DNA of 64,000 nucleotides from Archilochus colubris (Eukaryota > Chordata > Aves > Apodiformes > Trochilidae), in NCBI GenBank assembly GCA_023079485.1, contig CM041085.1, positions 94,685,115-94,749,114 on the forward strand, read 5' to 3'. The notes under the pieces were generated by a model. That model made no database searches and was not told where the DNA came from. It saw nothing but the letters and a program-made list of their open reading frames with translations. A program made the position numbers and the translations under genes. This document shows, one piece after another, positions 46,979 to 58,662 of the stretch (position 1 is its first letter; the number at the start of each line of letters is the position of its first letter).

Positions 46979-47454
46979 CAACCCACACAACAGTAGAACT
47001 TATTTTCTGTTCCAGCAGGAATTTTTTTTTATGTGTTTCCAGAGCTGAAATAAACTTAATCTATATAACAACATTCTAAAAAGAATACTAAAAAGAATCA
47101 GAAATACTCCAGGATGAAGTTTTTCAGTTTTAGTGATAAAACATACACCTTTTTGATTAAAAAATTTTACCTGAAGTTCAGTGTTCTTGGCTGACTGTAG
47201 TCTTCAAAGATCTTTTTTCCCTCAGGATCTCTTTAGGAAAAATTCCTAAAAATTTATAAATGTTCTATTTGAATTTTTAGAATCCATTTTAATAACATAA
47301 ATGAAACCAACACATTGTAATTGTTGACGGCTAAATAAGACTCCTAAATCTTCCTAATTAAGCTCTGTCTCTAATAAAACTAAAGAGAAATATATGTATT
47401 TGATTATACTTCTGTGCCTTATTATATATCGTCATATATTATTTATTAGATAGT

Positions 47455-47775
47455 TGCAGCAAGACGAACCTCTTTTAGGGTACGGCGCTTCAAGGTCAAA
47501 CCAGGTGTTCCAGCAGAGACTCACGAACAGTGCTCCGAGCATATAGCCCACAGGGTGACTAGCCTGGATTGGTGCTGTTGCTCTGAGAGCGACTGACCTC
47601 TCTACTGGCTAGCTCAGCACTGAGCTGAGCTTGTGTCTCAGGACTCACTTTTTATTGGCCCCCTCGTCCTGCTCATGCGCAGTAGGGGCCCACCGTAATT
47701 GGGCACAGGTGGGCTTGACAAGCTCATGCTCATTCCCTGGCAATTAGTGGCACTTGGTTGCCTTGTTACACTACA
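47455..47775 (-). mobile_element. 321-bp solo LTR of an avian ERV (family F), minus sense, 6-bp target duplication
   Basis: The plus-strand text runs TGCAGCAAGACG to GTTACACTACA. In sense orientation the LTR therefore begins TGTAGTGTAACAAGG and ends GCTGCA. GATAGT flanks both sides exactly (47449-47454 and 47776-47781), a 6-bp duplication typical of class II (alpha/beta-like) integration. In sense orientation it carries an ACTGCGCATGAGCAGG segment and, shortly after, GGGGGCCAATAAAAAG about 128 bp from the 5' end. That is a promoter or poly(A)-like box, and about 190 bp of R/U5-like sequence follows. Its first ~128 bp are the source family of the palindrome at 61738-61952. Confidence 0.92.
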
Positions 47776-47781
47776 GATAGT

Positions 47782-50700
47782 ACTCTGGGTTGTACTCAGA
47801 CAGGTATTTTAAAGGTACATTTTGCTCAGTAATATAATAATCTTTATCACACTTATACCTTGGGATGTATCATGGACAGTTTACACTGCCCCCACTATAA
47901 TAAAAATCTAAGTAATGATATAAGGTTAAATTGTATTGTCTACCAATAGGACACCATGCCAAGTACTTTTTTTACCTTAGACTTTAGTATGTCCAGCCCT
48001 AAATGAAGATCATATTACCTGTATCAGTGCAGACCAAAAAAGACTTCTCTTATCCAGAACAATTCACAGCCTGACATAAGAGGCTGATACTAGAGATCTG
48101 GCCACGTGGCTTAAGATCTGTTAGAACTAGAGTATAAAACTGGAAGAATAATGGACACACCAAATGGCTTAAATCTAAGCAATAAATAAAGTCCAGGTTT
48201 CTGCCAGAAGTTCTGGCTGGTAATTAACCATTTAATTCACAAATAAAAGATCAAAGACGACGTGCAGATCTCATGTCCTCACACTGGCCTACTGCTCCCC
48301 ATATGATGGTCCCCATATGAACATGAATTCGTGTCAAATTCCTATTTACTGGAACATGGAAAAGGAGGGAGTTGTGAGTCCAGTGAAACTACCACCATCT
48401 CAGACATTCATGGAAAAAGTGTCCTCCTCAGAATGGCTTTCTGAATGCCTGCTGCTCACAGCAGTATAAAGACAAAAATATTTCCAAGCTCTTCTCCAAA
48501 TTATGGAAGCTCAAAACCGATGGCACATCAAAAGAGAATAGGAGGCAGCAAAAACCTACCCAGCATTTTAGACCACTGCTATAGGAACCTATTAAGCTAA
48601 ACTTTCAAGTTTCTATTGTGAAATAGTACTCTAGTCTACAGAGATGGGACTCTCTTCCTTTGCTGCCCAGGAAAAATCCTCTCATAGTATGTTGACCTAG
48701 GAGATATCATTCTTTTTAAATTCTTTTTAACCTACATGAACAAAAGATACCAACTAGACACTTGAGAAATTTTATTCATACTAGGCTTAACAGTGTACTC
48801 CTCTCTATATCCTCTCAAACTGTAGCAAACTCCTAACCTTCAAAATACAGGAAATTCTCTTCTTTCTCCGTGTCATTCTTATGGAAAAAGAAGGTTTGTA
48901 TGAAGATAAAAATATCCTCTCTGATGTCCAAAAATATCTTCTCTGATCTTCACAAGTACCTACATATATTTTAAAATACTTATTCTGAGCACCTAAATAC
49001 AGTTCAAACAAACATAAGTCCACCTTAAGTGATGTGTCATATGCTGACATATAAACCTATACTCAGAATGAATGAGAAGGGACCAACATTTTAGTTGATA
49101 GTTTGATAGTGTTCTAAGCAAGATTTTCAGCATCTAGATTTGTATGTAGATTTTGGGAATATGCAAAATTTAAATAATGGATCTAAAAAAATTTGTCAGA
49201 CACCAAATATTTTAGTTTAAAATTGTTGTTCTAATATGTAGTATTTCAGTCATAAATTATTCATCTCTTCTTTCATATGACCCACTTTTTAAGATAGGTA
49301 AACATCTTTATTTTCTATATTTTACAATTCAGTTATGGAACCACTGTGAAAAAATAATAGTTTGGAAAGACTCCTAGATGTCTAGAGCAGTCTACTCTCT
49401 AAGTTACATTAAGTTTCTCAGGGTTTTATCCAAAAATTAAAAAAATCTCCAAGGGCAGAGATTACACAGCAACTTAGTGAAACCTCTTTCATACTTTGTA
49501 TTCTCATTAGTATTTTTTCCCTTTAAATTATGTTTGGAAGAAAGGCCTCTTTCACCATACAAGGATGATAAATTAGGCTGTTTTGAATTTGTCACTAAGC
49601 TAAGCTGAGTGACATTCACTTCTTTCCTCTCAGAGGGAAGGCTAAAATGATTTTTGTGAGGCATAATTTTCCATTCCTAAATCTATACTGGTTTTCTCCA
49701 AACACTTGCTTGTCCTCCATGTGATGGGAAATGGTTTTCTGTGGAATTGGTTCCAATTTGCTCTATGATCTTCCAAAGAACTATCATGACACTTGACGTT
49801 CTGCAGTCACCCTTTGTAAAGTTCAGTTCCTGTTTTTGATTGGGCTCTGTGTGAGAAATGCCCACCTAAACACCACCCCAGCCAGTGCAGCATGACTCCA
49901 CTTTCATAGCACTGACTCTGGAAGTTGCATACAGCCTCTACTTTCCCTGTATCTTCACCAATTTCTGCATTATCTTTCCTCTTCTTGTTTTCATCTCCCA
50001 CTTGCTGATAGTCCCTAGGTGCTAGCACAGTAGGAAGATAAAAAGAAGCCTGTTCTGCACCTCTGTCCCCAATGCATATACGTATACTTGGTGGGAAATT
50101 TATTTCGTTGACTTTTTGCCTCTTGGCTGCAGGTTTTATGACCTAGGGAACAGTAGACCTATTGCACCTCCTGTTCTACGATCCAAATCACTCCTAATAG
50201 GTTGGTCAGTTTTGTGTTTTCTTGCATCTGTGGAGGTCTAGAAACCTGGCATCACTCTGACATCTTCTCTTATGAGATGCATCTGAAAAGGTTCTTCAGA
50301 GAGCATCTGACATACACAACTAAACCAAACTGCATAAATGTAGAGATGCCAATCATCTTCAGATAACAGCTTGGAAGAAAGGATGAGGCCTACAGACCCG
50401 GTATGTCAAGAATCTTGATCCTCTGCCAGGTGACTATTACATTTACTCCCAGACTTAGGTACTTTAACCTATGGTGTAGGAAAGCACCTCTATCATCTAG
50501 AAATCTCAGGTTCCTATCACCCATGAATACCGGAGCCTTCTTGAAAGATAGAGATCTTTGCATTTAGGCTTTAACTACTAGCCAGGACTAGAATCAAAAG
50601 CAAACAGCCATAAAGTTAGACCTTCTGCTCTAGCTTACAGAACAGACATGATTTTACCATGCATATTTTTTCTAAAGTCAGGTGTTCACAACTCCAGAGC

Positions 50701-51628
50701 ATGCTGAACCAACTGTCACAGACCAGCTCCATGGAGAGCTTCTGTTTCTGATGGCAGTTTAACTCTCTGACACATTAGTATGGCACCATATGCAGCCTAA
50801 TTAGCTGGGTCAATGGCGTATGTAATGTACCTGTATAGTTTCCAGCCTCAGAGCTTGCTGGCTCAGGTTTAAGACCCAGTTTGAGATTTTATGCTGTGCA
50901 TCCCATGAATAAGCAGAGATGTTATGGATAGTGTCTTTCTTTTTTCAGTTAATAAATGTAAAAGCTTGTCAAACTATAGAAGTTTGTCAAGAATGCTTTT
51001 AGGCTCCAAGATAAAAAATGCATGAAATATATAGATCAGACAAAAGGAATTCAACAGTGGAGCTGAAAATTATTTTTCCAGCTAGACCAGATGTGCTTAG
51101 TTCTTCTTTCTGCTGATCACCATGGTGCAGCTGTTTCAGATTACTTTGAATACAGATGCTTTTTAGCAACTTTTAAATACTGATTGGCTAGCCTAAGCTG
51201 ATGTGATGTTTTTCATCCCTGCAGTTAAAAATTACTGCAGATGCTCTACGAGCATTCTTCCTGTTTGACAATGCTTGTTTCCTGAAAGTATGGACAAAAT
51301 GTTTTCTGTTAAACTGGGTTCCCTTTCACAGTGTTAATAGATTCTGCACAGTATTTCAAATACATCACAACTATATTTTATTTTTCAAGCTGGAAAGATG
51401 TAAAAGCAAAGACAAGACTTTCTTTCAAAAGCAGCAACAAAACAAAGTATCTGGAACCTTTAAGAATCATTCATAAAAATGTACTCTTCTAATGGTATTT
51501 TAATATTTTCTTTAAAGAAGCATTTTATGTTTATTTTCCTGAACTGCTTTCATTTGGTCTTAAGTGTGATGTTTCCTAGCGTCTCAATATGCTGACCTGG
51601 TTTCTCCTCAGTACAAAGACATGGTATT
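47782..51628. other. Unique stretch, no gene recognised
   Basis: It includes the second copy of the 53-bp direct repeat. 48000-48420 and 49700-50700 are slightly richer in GC than the neighbourhood, but no repeat family or protein signature was recognised. Minus-strand frames at 48805-49050, 49437-49664 and 49807-50028 look like chance frames. Confidence 0.45.
47855..47907 (+). repeat. 53-bp dispersed direct repeat, second copy
   Basis: ATACCTTGGGATGTATCATGGAC.. lies 1481 bp downstream of its partner at 46374-46426 in the same orientation. Confidence 0.8.
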
Positions 51629-52443
51629 TGCCACTGTTCTGCCTTGGGCCAGGATAGAGATAATTTTATGTCTTGTAATTTTGCTTTCAGCTAAGTCTCT
51701 CATATGAAGCTGCACTTGCTGAAATTAGCAGCAAGTTTCTATGTCAGTGTCTGCTGCTTGGACTGATAACGCTCAGTGCTCATAGTTATGACTAAAGAAT
51801 GGTGTGCAGAACCAAGGCCACTGCTCAGTTCTGAGGAATCTTATGCTTCAGAAATACAAAGGGAGTAAAGAGGTTACACTTGTAACTCTCCTACAGGGAG
51901 GAGCAGACAATACAGGGACCAAAATTGACCAAGCAGAGTACTCCATCACATATGTATCATAATCAGTATAAATTTGAGGGATCAGGAGGGTTAAGCCCCT
52001 TTGCCTTCCCGTCATCCTTCCCCTTCACCCTTCACTCTTCCCTTTGGCCCTTCTTGGCCTGTTCCTCTTTGCTTTGGCACACTAGGAGTATTCCCTCCAT
52101 TTGTCTGCCTGTGGTCCTGATCCGTGCCAGCCTGAATCTGTGTGTTCCTGCCTCCAGCTCCCAACTGCTGCTGACTCCAGAAGTCCAGCTTGGACTTTCC
52201 CAGGGCTTCCCTGCAGCCTTGGTGGTGATATGAGAGTTATTGGGGAAAAAGGGGGAGGAACATGGTATTGATTTTCAGTATAATTTTATATATTTAATAT
52301 TTTTTACTTTTTTATCATTACTGTTTCATTACAGATGTGTAGTTTAGTTTCCAACCCATAAGTCTGCCTTATTCTCTCCTTTCTTTATCAGGGAGGATAG
52401 GGGAATAATAGAGAGCATCTGTTATTTGGTTAATTGCTGACAG
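51629..52443 (+). mobile_element. Solo LTR of family B, plus sense (inverted relative to 12456-13267)
   Basis: The element runs TGCCACTGTTCTGCCTTGGGCCAGGATAGAG to GGTTAATTGCTGACAG. It is colinear along its full length with the reverse complement of 12456-13267, for example CTAAGTCTCTCATATGAAGCTGCACTTGCTG, GTGCAGAACCAAGGCC and AGTATAAATTTGAGGGATCAGG. The last is its promoter TATA segment, near 51967. About 18 bp of the 3' terminus are lost compared with the other copy. No target duplication is visible. The 102-codon frame 51925-52233 is a by-product of the pyrimidine-rich R region. Confidence 0.85.
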
Positions 52444-53711
52444 TCACCCTTTATATACAAAGCCATATGCTATACAATCTAAGCTCGGGACAACACTCAA
52501 ACAAAGCAGCCTCTACTAAAATATTTGGCAATATGTTCTATCAATATCTTTGGCAGTAAAATACCTTATGAACAGCCTTTTAGTTTTCCTTTTGAAGACA
52601 AAGCAGACTGAAGTCTACCTTAGGACTTGGCAGTGTAAGTACAAGTAACTCAAATGAAGCCAACAGAACATAATCAGAAGAAACAAAAAAAGTCAGAACT
52701 ACCTTCAGTGAAAAATGAACCAAGTCCATTGGATTTCATTGGATTTCCCTAGAGATTTTTCTGAAATACAATGGAGACATTTTGCTTAAAACAAAGCTCA
52801 GTAAACCTGAATTTTGAAAGTGCTAAATGAATTCAGTACAGCAACAAATGCAGATCTTGCTCACTGGCTATTCTAAAATGGAAAAATTATGGGCTTAGGC
52901 CTTCATAGGAAGGAAAAATTTGTAGGATTTTTTTAAACATACCCATCTTGTTCCATAGTAACCTAAAGGATGAATTATGACAACAGAAATTTTACTTATT
53001 CCTGCTTCCATTAATGTTAAAAACACATAGTTAGAAGGTACTATACTGGGTAGTGATTATTTCTGAAGAGTTGTCACTTTATAAACACAAGCCCAGTAAA
53101 ACTCAGAAATCTCAGTTACTTAAAAAATATATTGGACAGAATTCTTGTTTTACATACAGTGGATAAATAGAACATAACTGCACTGAAGTTAGTACAGCTT
53201 CATACCACATGAGTACTGGAAAAATGGAAGGATTCTCAAAGAAAAATCATTAAAATTCAAAGGCCAAGAAGTGTACCTTTAATAATTTTCTATTCTATGC
53301 AAGACTTCAGGTTACCTTTTAACCACAGTCGTAAACATCACACTAGAATGCAGGAATAGCCAGTAATGGATCAGAACACAGGTCCTTCCTGTCTCAGGTG
53401 GTAGATAAGAGTGGGTCAATATCACTGAGGGAAAGTCTGAAAGAATCTGTCCTGCTCTCTGCATCTTTTCCTGTTTGTTCTGCTTTCTTACATTCAGCCA
53501 CACTTGTACGTGTATGCATATTCACAGAACTGCACAATAACATGTAATAGGAAAATTATTCAAGTTTGATTTAATCCAGAACAGTATTCTGTGAATAGCT
53601 GTAAAATAACTTTTGGATTATAATTCAAATGTATATTTTACTTTCTTCAATATAATGTGGCAATAAGTTCCCCTTTTTCATACTTTCCTTGAAAATTTTG
53701 TGTAGAGGCAA
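52444..53711. other. Unique AT-rich non-coding sequence
   Basis: No gene or repeat family recognised between the two LTRs. Confidence 0.55.
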
Positions 53712-53959
53712 TGTTATGGTCCGAGGTAACATTAAAATTTATTTTTGTTTGGATACGTGAAACAAAGTCTAACCATAGAAAATGGTCGAATGCAAGCAGA
53801 TTTTATTTGACAATTGTCACAGGCAAACAATATAGAACCAGACAAAAGAGGCAGAGAGGAAATGAGGATATAAGAAAGAGAGAGAGAAAAAGTGGTAAGA
53901 AGTGGTAAGAAAGAACGAGAGTGAAGAGAGGAGAAATAAAGGGTAAGAAGGTGGAAAGA

Positions 53960-53993
<34 letters not shown>

Positions 53994-54546
53994 TCACCAC
54001 CAGGGGTCCAGCTGTCCAGCAAGGTTCTTCGGGATGGTGTGCTGATCCTGGACAGGGTCCGGTGCAGTAATGGTGGTGGGTCAAAAGACAATACAGTCAG
54101 AGCATGGACAGCAATATATACCCCTGGGTCCTTTTGTTCTGAAGGGGCAGCTGTCAGTCAGCTAGGGTGGTTAGCAGGCAGGCTGCCTGGAGGGGAGCAG
54201 AAGGGTGTAGTCCCCCACCCAGTCATCAATTCTTATCTTCTTCCAGAAGCCATTCCTCCTCTCTTCCAGCCACTTAACCAGGTACATCATGCCTCCAGGG
54301 GCATGCCAGCATTGAAGGCTGGCCCTCAGGAAAGGGGCTTCTTCCTGTTGCCATCCTTGCTTTGCTCCAGCCCCATTAGCGTGCCTGGAGGGATGTCCCA
54401 GCATCGAAGGCTGGTGCTCAGAAGAGGAATAGTCTCCACCCAATAGCTCTTATCACATCCCGAGGGGTCACCCCTGCTCAGCTCTGGCCAGCCAGCTCCT
54501 CCACCCTAGCCAGGGCTATTAATTTTAAAATTGCTCTTTTGAGACA
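53712..54546 (-). mobile_element. ERV LTR (family E-like) with embedded GA microsatellite, minus sense
   Basis: The plus-strand start is TGTTATGGTCCGAGGTAAC, so the sense-strand end is ..ACCATAACA. In minus sense a TATA-like GGTATATATTGC lies near 54110-54122. Downstream of it is a pyrimidine-rich region containing (CT)n, then an AATAAAATCTGC poly(A)-like signal at about 53800. Upstream is a GC-rich U3 with internally repeated TGCCAGCATTGAAGGCTGG / TCCCAGCATCGAAGGCTGG segments (54304 and 54396). The length is about 835 bp and the right edge is approximate. Frames of 90-135 codons on both strands (53732-54091, 53803-54084, 54039-54446, 54171-54443) result from the stop-poor composition. Confidence 0.7.
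53962..53990. repeat. (AG)n microsatellite
   Basis: About 14.5 perfect AG units lie within a longer purine-rich stretch starting near 53830. Confidence 0.97.
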
Positions 54547-56845
54547 GTTGCAAATCAATGAGGTCAGACTCACACAGAGGTTGATTTGGTTTGAACATGC
54601 CAGTTATAATTTATCATAATGCTCAAAAATGTACTTATGGAAAGATATGAAAAATCAATCTCTATGAATGTTTTTCTGTATACATGGTGTTACCACAACT
54701 TCTGCTTCTGTAACAGTGATTATCCTAACTGCCTAACTACTTCAGTAAGATATATTTTTAATGATTTTATTTTCAAAAGAAGGAAGAACTGAGACATAGA
54801 AATATAGCTATTGAACACTGACTCTGATTTTGTGATTAGAAAAAATACATATTTTAATATTTTATAAAATCTCTATTGAATAGCATTGGAAAACAAAGCA
54901 ATGTCTCAGTAGCACCTCTGTGTCTTTTACTGTGCCTATATTACTTGTCATGAAGACTTCTGTCTAAAACATTTACACTTACAAGGTTAGTTTAAGTTAT
55001 TTCAATCAATTATCTCATAGCTGAGATAATTTTGAAGGGCAGACTAAATTAGTTTCTAACATCTCAAACTGAGGGGAAATAGGAACTATTTTCAACAAGA
55101 TAAATGTCTGAACCAAAACATAAGTTCCTCATGTACTCTATTCATCAAGATGCTGTGAGGGGTAAGAATTCTTAGTGTTATTTAGACTTCAGGAAGGGAT
55201 GCATTTTTCAAGAATATGATCAGTTTTGTGTCTGTAAAATCCTCATAATTTTGCACTCTTTATTTTAAATGTGATAACAATGGATATTGACTGATAATTG
55301 ATTTTCAGTGCATGCTGTTACGTATTTTGAGTAAATGCAAAATTAATTTACCCTTGAACAGATTACCTCCTAGTTTCTTTAAGTTAGTTGGTTACGAGTT
55401 AAAATAGAGTGGTCTGAACAATTAATTCTCCATCTAAGTTATAATGGAACACAATGTGTTTTTCATATTGACTAAAAAAACATAATTTGAGAGTCTACAA
55501 TACCTTCCCTGAATAACAGAGAGAATATATTCATTTAAGCTAGAACAAATGTGACAAACTTCTAAATTCCAGTTCCCTCAGAGAAATGAAAAGAAAGTCA
55601 GCTTCAAGGACATTAGTAGACCTAAATGAACTTAATCAATATATTTTTACCACCTGCAATGCAATTGATGTTTCAGGTATTATAGTTGTGAACTGTTTGC
55701 AGCCATGCAGATTTCTATGACTATGTTTATGTCTCTAAATTACTTTATTGCAGATCAATTAAAACATTTCTATCGATTATAACATTTTGAGCACTTTGTA
55801 TTCACCATGAAATATCATCTTCATCACCTTACAGTATCTGTTTGCATTCTGAGTAAAGAAAACTTTCAAGGAGCAGAAAAACTTGATGAAAATGGTTGGC
55901 CTACTCACCTGGAAGGAAAATAAGAACAACTGTGGATATAGATCAGCGAATGTGGGCACATGTTTTGTTACCCCCTTTTTTTTTTCTTTTTTTTCTTTTT
56001 TATTGACTTGACTTCTCTGTCTTTATCAGTTATAGTAGTAGTTGTTTTTTTACTTGTGTGTTTGTATCTTTTCATAGGATTTGGGGCCATCCACTTTTTT
56101 CAGACTTAAACCTGAATAACTAGAAATCACTATGTAGTCCTTATAATAAAAATTCATAAGAGAATATAAAATAGGATATGAATAAAAACTGAGATCAAGG
56201 GTAGTAGGATCAAAGACATGGACTGACCCTGTGAGAAGAAAAATAATGGCAGAAAAAATTTTACAGACTTCATAAAATACATTGTATCTAAGGCCCAAAT
56301 ACATGGTTGTGATACTACTCTGGGGCTAAAAGCAAATTTCAAGTCAGTTCAAACAATTGAACCTTTCAGAAGGATCCTTTGAATGAACAAAAATCTTGAC
56401 TTTTACCATATGTTCTCCATTTTATTTTTCTTGCAGAACATTCTGTAGTGCTGCTGATAATGACACCAGAGTTTTTAGGATATTTTAACTAACTTCTGCT
56501 TGTTATCTGACTACAAAGTGAGATACTTGTGAGAAAAATGACCATGATTTATACTGTTTTACTAATAAAGACATGTGCATAGGAGTAAAGTTAAGAGTGT
56601 TCAGGAATTTTAGGAATTCAATTTTAGATACCAATGACATGGGGTTTGTGTGGTTTGTTTGTTGGTGATGAATATATTGTTTGGTCTGTTTTGTAGTTTG
56701 TTCCAAAAGGATGTAAATTTAACCACCTTATAGACCCCTGTTCTAAATCACATCTCATTGTAGAACAATTAAGCAGCACAGGTCATATAACCTTCAAATT
56801 AGAAGTGGAACACTTCATAGCTTAAAGGTTGCTGTTCACTTCTTG
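54547..56845. other. Unique AT-rich non-coding sequence
   Basis: No gene or named repeat recognised. A T-rich tract lies at 55976-56011. Confidence 0.55.
55976..56011. repeat. T-rich tract
   Basis: T10, T8 and T5-6 runs separated by single C, preceded by five C. Confidence 0.9.
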
Positions 56846-57331
56846 TAGAATCATAAAATGGTTAGGGTTGGAAGGAATATTAAAGATCATCTAGTTCTAA
56901 CCTCCCTTACATGGGCAGGGACACATCCCACTAGACCAGGTTGCTCAAAGTCCCATCAACCTGGCCTTGAACACTTCCATGTAGGGTGCCTCTGCTGTTT
57001 CTCTGAGCAACCTGTTCCCATGTTTTACCACCCTCACTGTGAAGAATTTCCTCCTAATGTCTAATCTAAGTATCCCCAGTCCCAATTTTAAGCCATTACC
57101 CTTGGAATCTGTCCTATTGCTACGCTCCCTTGTAAAAAATCCCTTCCCAGCTTTCTAGCAGACTGCTTCAGATACTGGAAGGTTACTATAAGATCTCCCT
57201 GGAGCCTTCTCCTGAACAACCCCAACTCTCTCAGCCTGACTTTACAGAAGTGCTTGAGCCATATGCTCATTTTTGTGACCATCCTCTGGACCTTCTCCAA
57301 CAGGTCCATGTATTTCTTATGCTGGGAGCTC
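56846..57331 (-). mobile_element. CR1 3' UTR and ORF2 end, minus strand
   Basis: It starts TAGAATCATAAAATGGTTAGGGTTGGAAGG, followed by the 3' UTR text. It ends in GACCATCCTCTGGACCTTCTCCAACAGGTCCATGT, which on the minus strand reads as the LLEKVQRMVTK segment at the end of CR1 ORF2. It abuts an inverted CR1 piece. Confidence 0.93.
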
Positions 57332-57695
57332 CAGGTGGAGTGATGGAGTCTGGTTCTGGAGCCTTCAAAACAAGAAGGACATGGATCTGCTGGAGCAGGT
57401 CCAGAGGAGGGCCACAGAAATGATCAGAAGGATGATCTGATCCCTATGAAGACAGGCTACGAGGGTTTGGGGTTGTTCAGCCTAGAGAAGAGAAGACTGC
57501 AAGAAGACATTATAGTGGCTTTTCTGCATCTGAAGGCCTAAAAGAAAGCTGGGGAGGACTTTTTTACAAGGACATGTAGCAAAAGAATAAACTAGAGTGG
57601 GGTAGATTTAGATTGGGTATTAGGAAGAAGTTCTTTACTATCAGAGTGGTGAAACACTGGAAGAAGTTGCCCGTAGAAGTTATCATCACAAGTTT
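57332..57695 (+). mobile_element. CR1 ORF2 end and 3' UTR, plus strand
   Basis: Starting near GGAGTGATGGAGTCTGG, it contains ACATGGATCTGCTGGAGCAGGTCCAGAGGAGGGCCAC. It runs through TTGTTCAGCCTAGAGAAGAGAAGACTG and TTAGGAAGAAGTTCTTTACTATCAGAGTGGTG. It is truncated before the CR1 terminus. It forms a head-to-head inverted pair with 56846-57331, and their sequences overlap, so the pair could fold back. Confidence 0.9.
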
Positions 57696-58081
57696 TAAAT
57701 CTTCTCATCATCAGAAGACACTTCTTAAAACACATCTGAGTGGATTACGAAGAAGGTAATGGAGCAGACATTACTGCACATAATTCAAGGGGATTATTAA
57801 TATATTGATAACCTCTCAGCTGAATTTTTACAGATTTCCTGTCTTCTTTTTGGAGTAGTATTGAAGTCTCCAAATTTGAAACCTGAAAGATAGCTAGCTA
57901 ATGCCAGCCTTTTAATTGTATGTCAGGTTCCCTTAGGCTGAATGCAATCTTCATGCTTTTCTGACATTGTTTACGATAAATGTCCATACAACATGGCAGA
58001 TGAGTGCCAAATAACTGCAAATTTATTTATAGCAATCTTCAGTTTTCTTTGACAATGCAATCTGTTAAATTTGGTGGCCAC
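57696..58081. other. Unique non-coding sequence
   Basis: Nothing recognised in this short interval between the CR1 pair and the next LTR. Confidence 0.5.
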
Positions 58082-58662
58082 TGTAGTCTGACCTGGACAA
58101 TTCATAACATACATCGTCTGCTGCTGTGGGAGGGTACTTTTGAACTGCTATCTCATTTTAAACTGGAAGGAGAGCAGGGAAGAGAAAAAAATAACAACAA
58201 CAACAATAATAATAGTAATGCAATCATAAAAAAGACAATAATAGTAATAGAATGTGATAATAGAAGTACTTCACAGTGCAACAACAATAATAGAATACAA
58301 ACAAGTGATGCACGATACAACTCTTCCCCACCTGCTGACCCATACCCAGCCCATGTCTGGCTAGGAATCCCAGAGAAGAGAGATCCTGAACCCACAATCC
58401 TGGAAGAAGAAGAAAGATTCCTGACCAACTCATATCTGTATCATGAGCATGACATTGCTGATATGGAACATTCCATTTTCCAGTTTGGATCGATTGCTTT
58501 GTCTGCACTTCCTCCCTGATTCTTGTGCATCTGCACACTGGAAAAATATAGTAAGCTGAAAAGTCTTTGATTTTTTAGTAACAATAAAACAATCAGTATT
58601 TTATTGGCATTCTCATCTTACTAAGAAGAAAATTAGCTCACTCCCAGATGAAACCAGGATGT
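58082..58662 (-). mobile_element. Solo LTR of family D type, minus sense, with AAT/AAC repeat
   Basis: From TGTAGTCTGACCTGG to GATGAAACCAGGATG. The order of segments fits a very common bird LTR: a GTTTAACC..GGCAACTAA-like left end, an A-rich segment passing into an AAC/AAT microsatellite (58190-58296), AACAAGTGATGCACGATACAACTC, GATATGGAACATTCC..CCAGTTTGG, and AAGAAAATTAGCTC..CAGATGAAACCAGGA. The longest open frame of the window (58004-58519, 171 codons) starts outside this LTR and runs through its microsatellite, which argues against real coding. No target duplication was found. Confidence 0.82.
58190..58296. repeat. Imperfect AAC/AAT microsatellite
   Basis: AACAACAACAATAATAATAGTAATG and similar strings. 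It is an expansion of the A-rich segment native to this LTR family. Confidence 0.9.

Larger units (their letters stand above)
45061..47454. other. Mostly unique sequence with a possible unrecognised LTR
   Basis: 45650-46200 is GC-richer than its surroundings. Inside it, TGTGGTGTGTGTGACC (45925) through a CACTGATAAATCTTTACTCC block (46112) resembles an LTR with a late poly(A)-like signal, but I could not match a family. The stretch also holds the first half of a 53-bp direct-repeat pair (46374-46426) and A25 at 46954-46978. Confidence 0.4.

Noticed and set aside
53732..54446. Four overlapping frames of 90-135 codons on both strands
   Set aside because: They lie in an LTR with a GA microsatellite. 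The serine/leucine runs come from (CT)n.
58004..58519. Longest open frame in the window, 171 codons
   Set aside because: It starts in unique sequence and runs through the AAT/AAC microsatellite (asparagine run) of an LTR in antisense to that LTR. It has no family signature.
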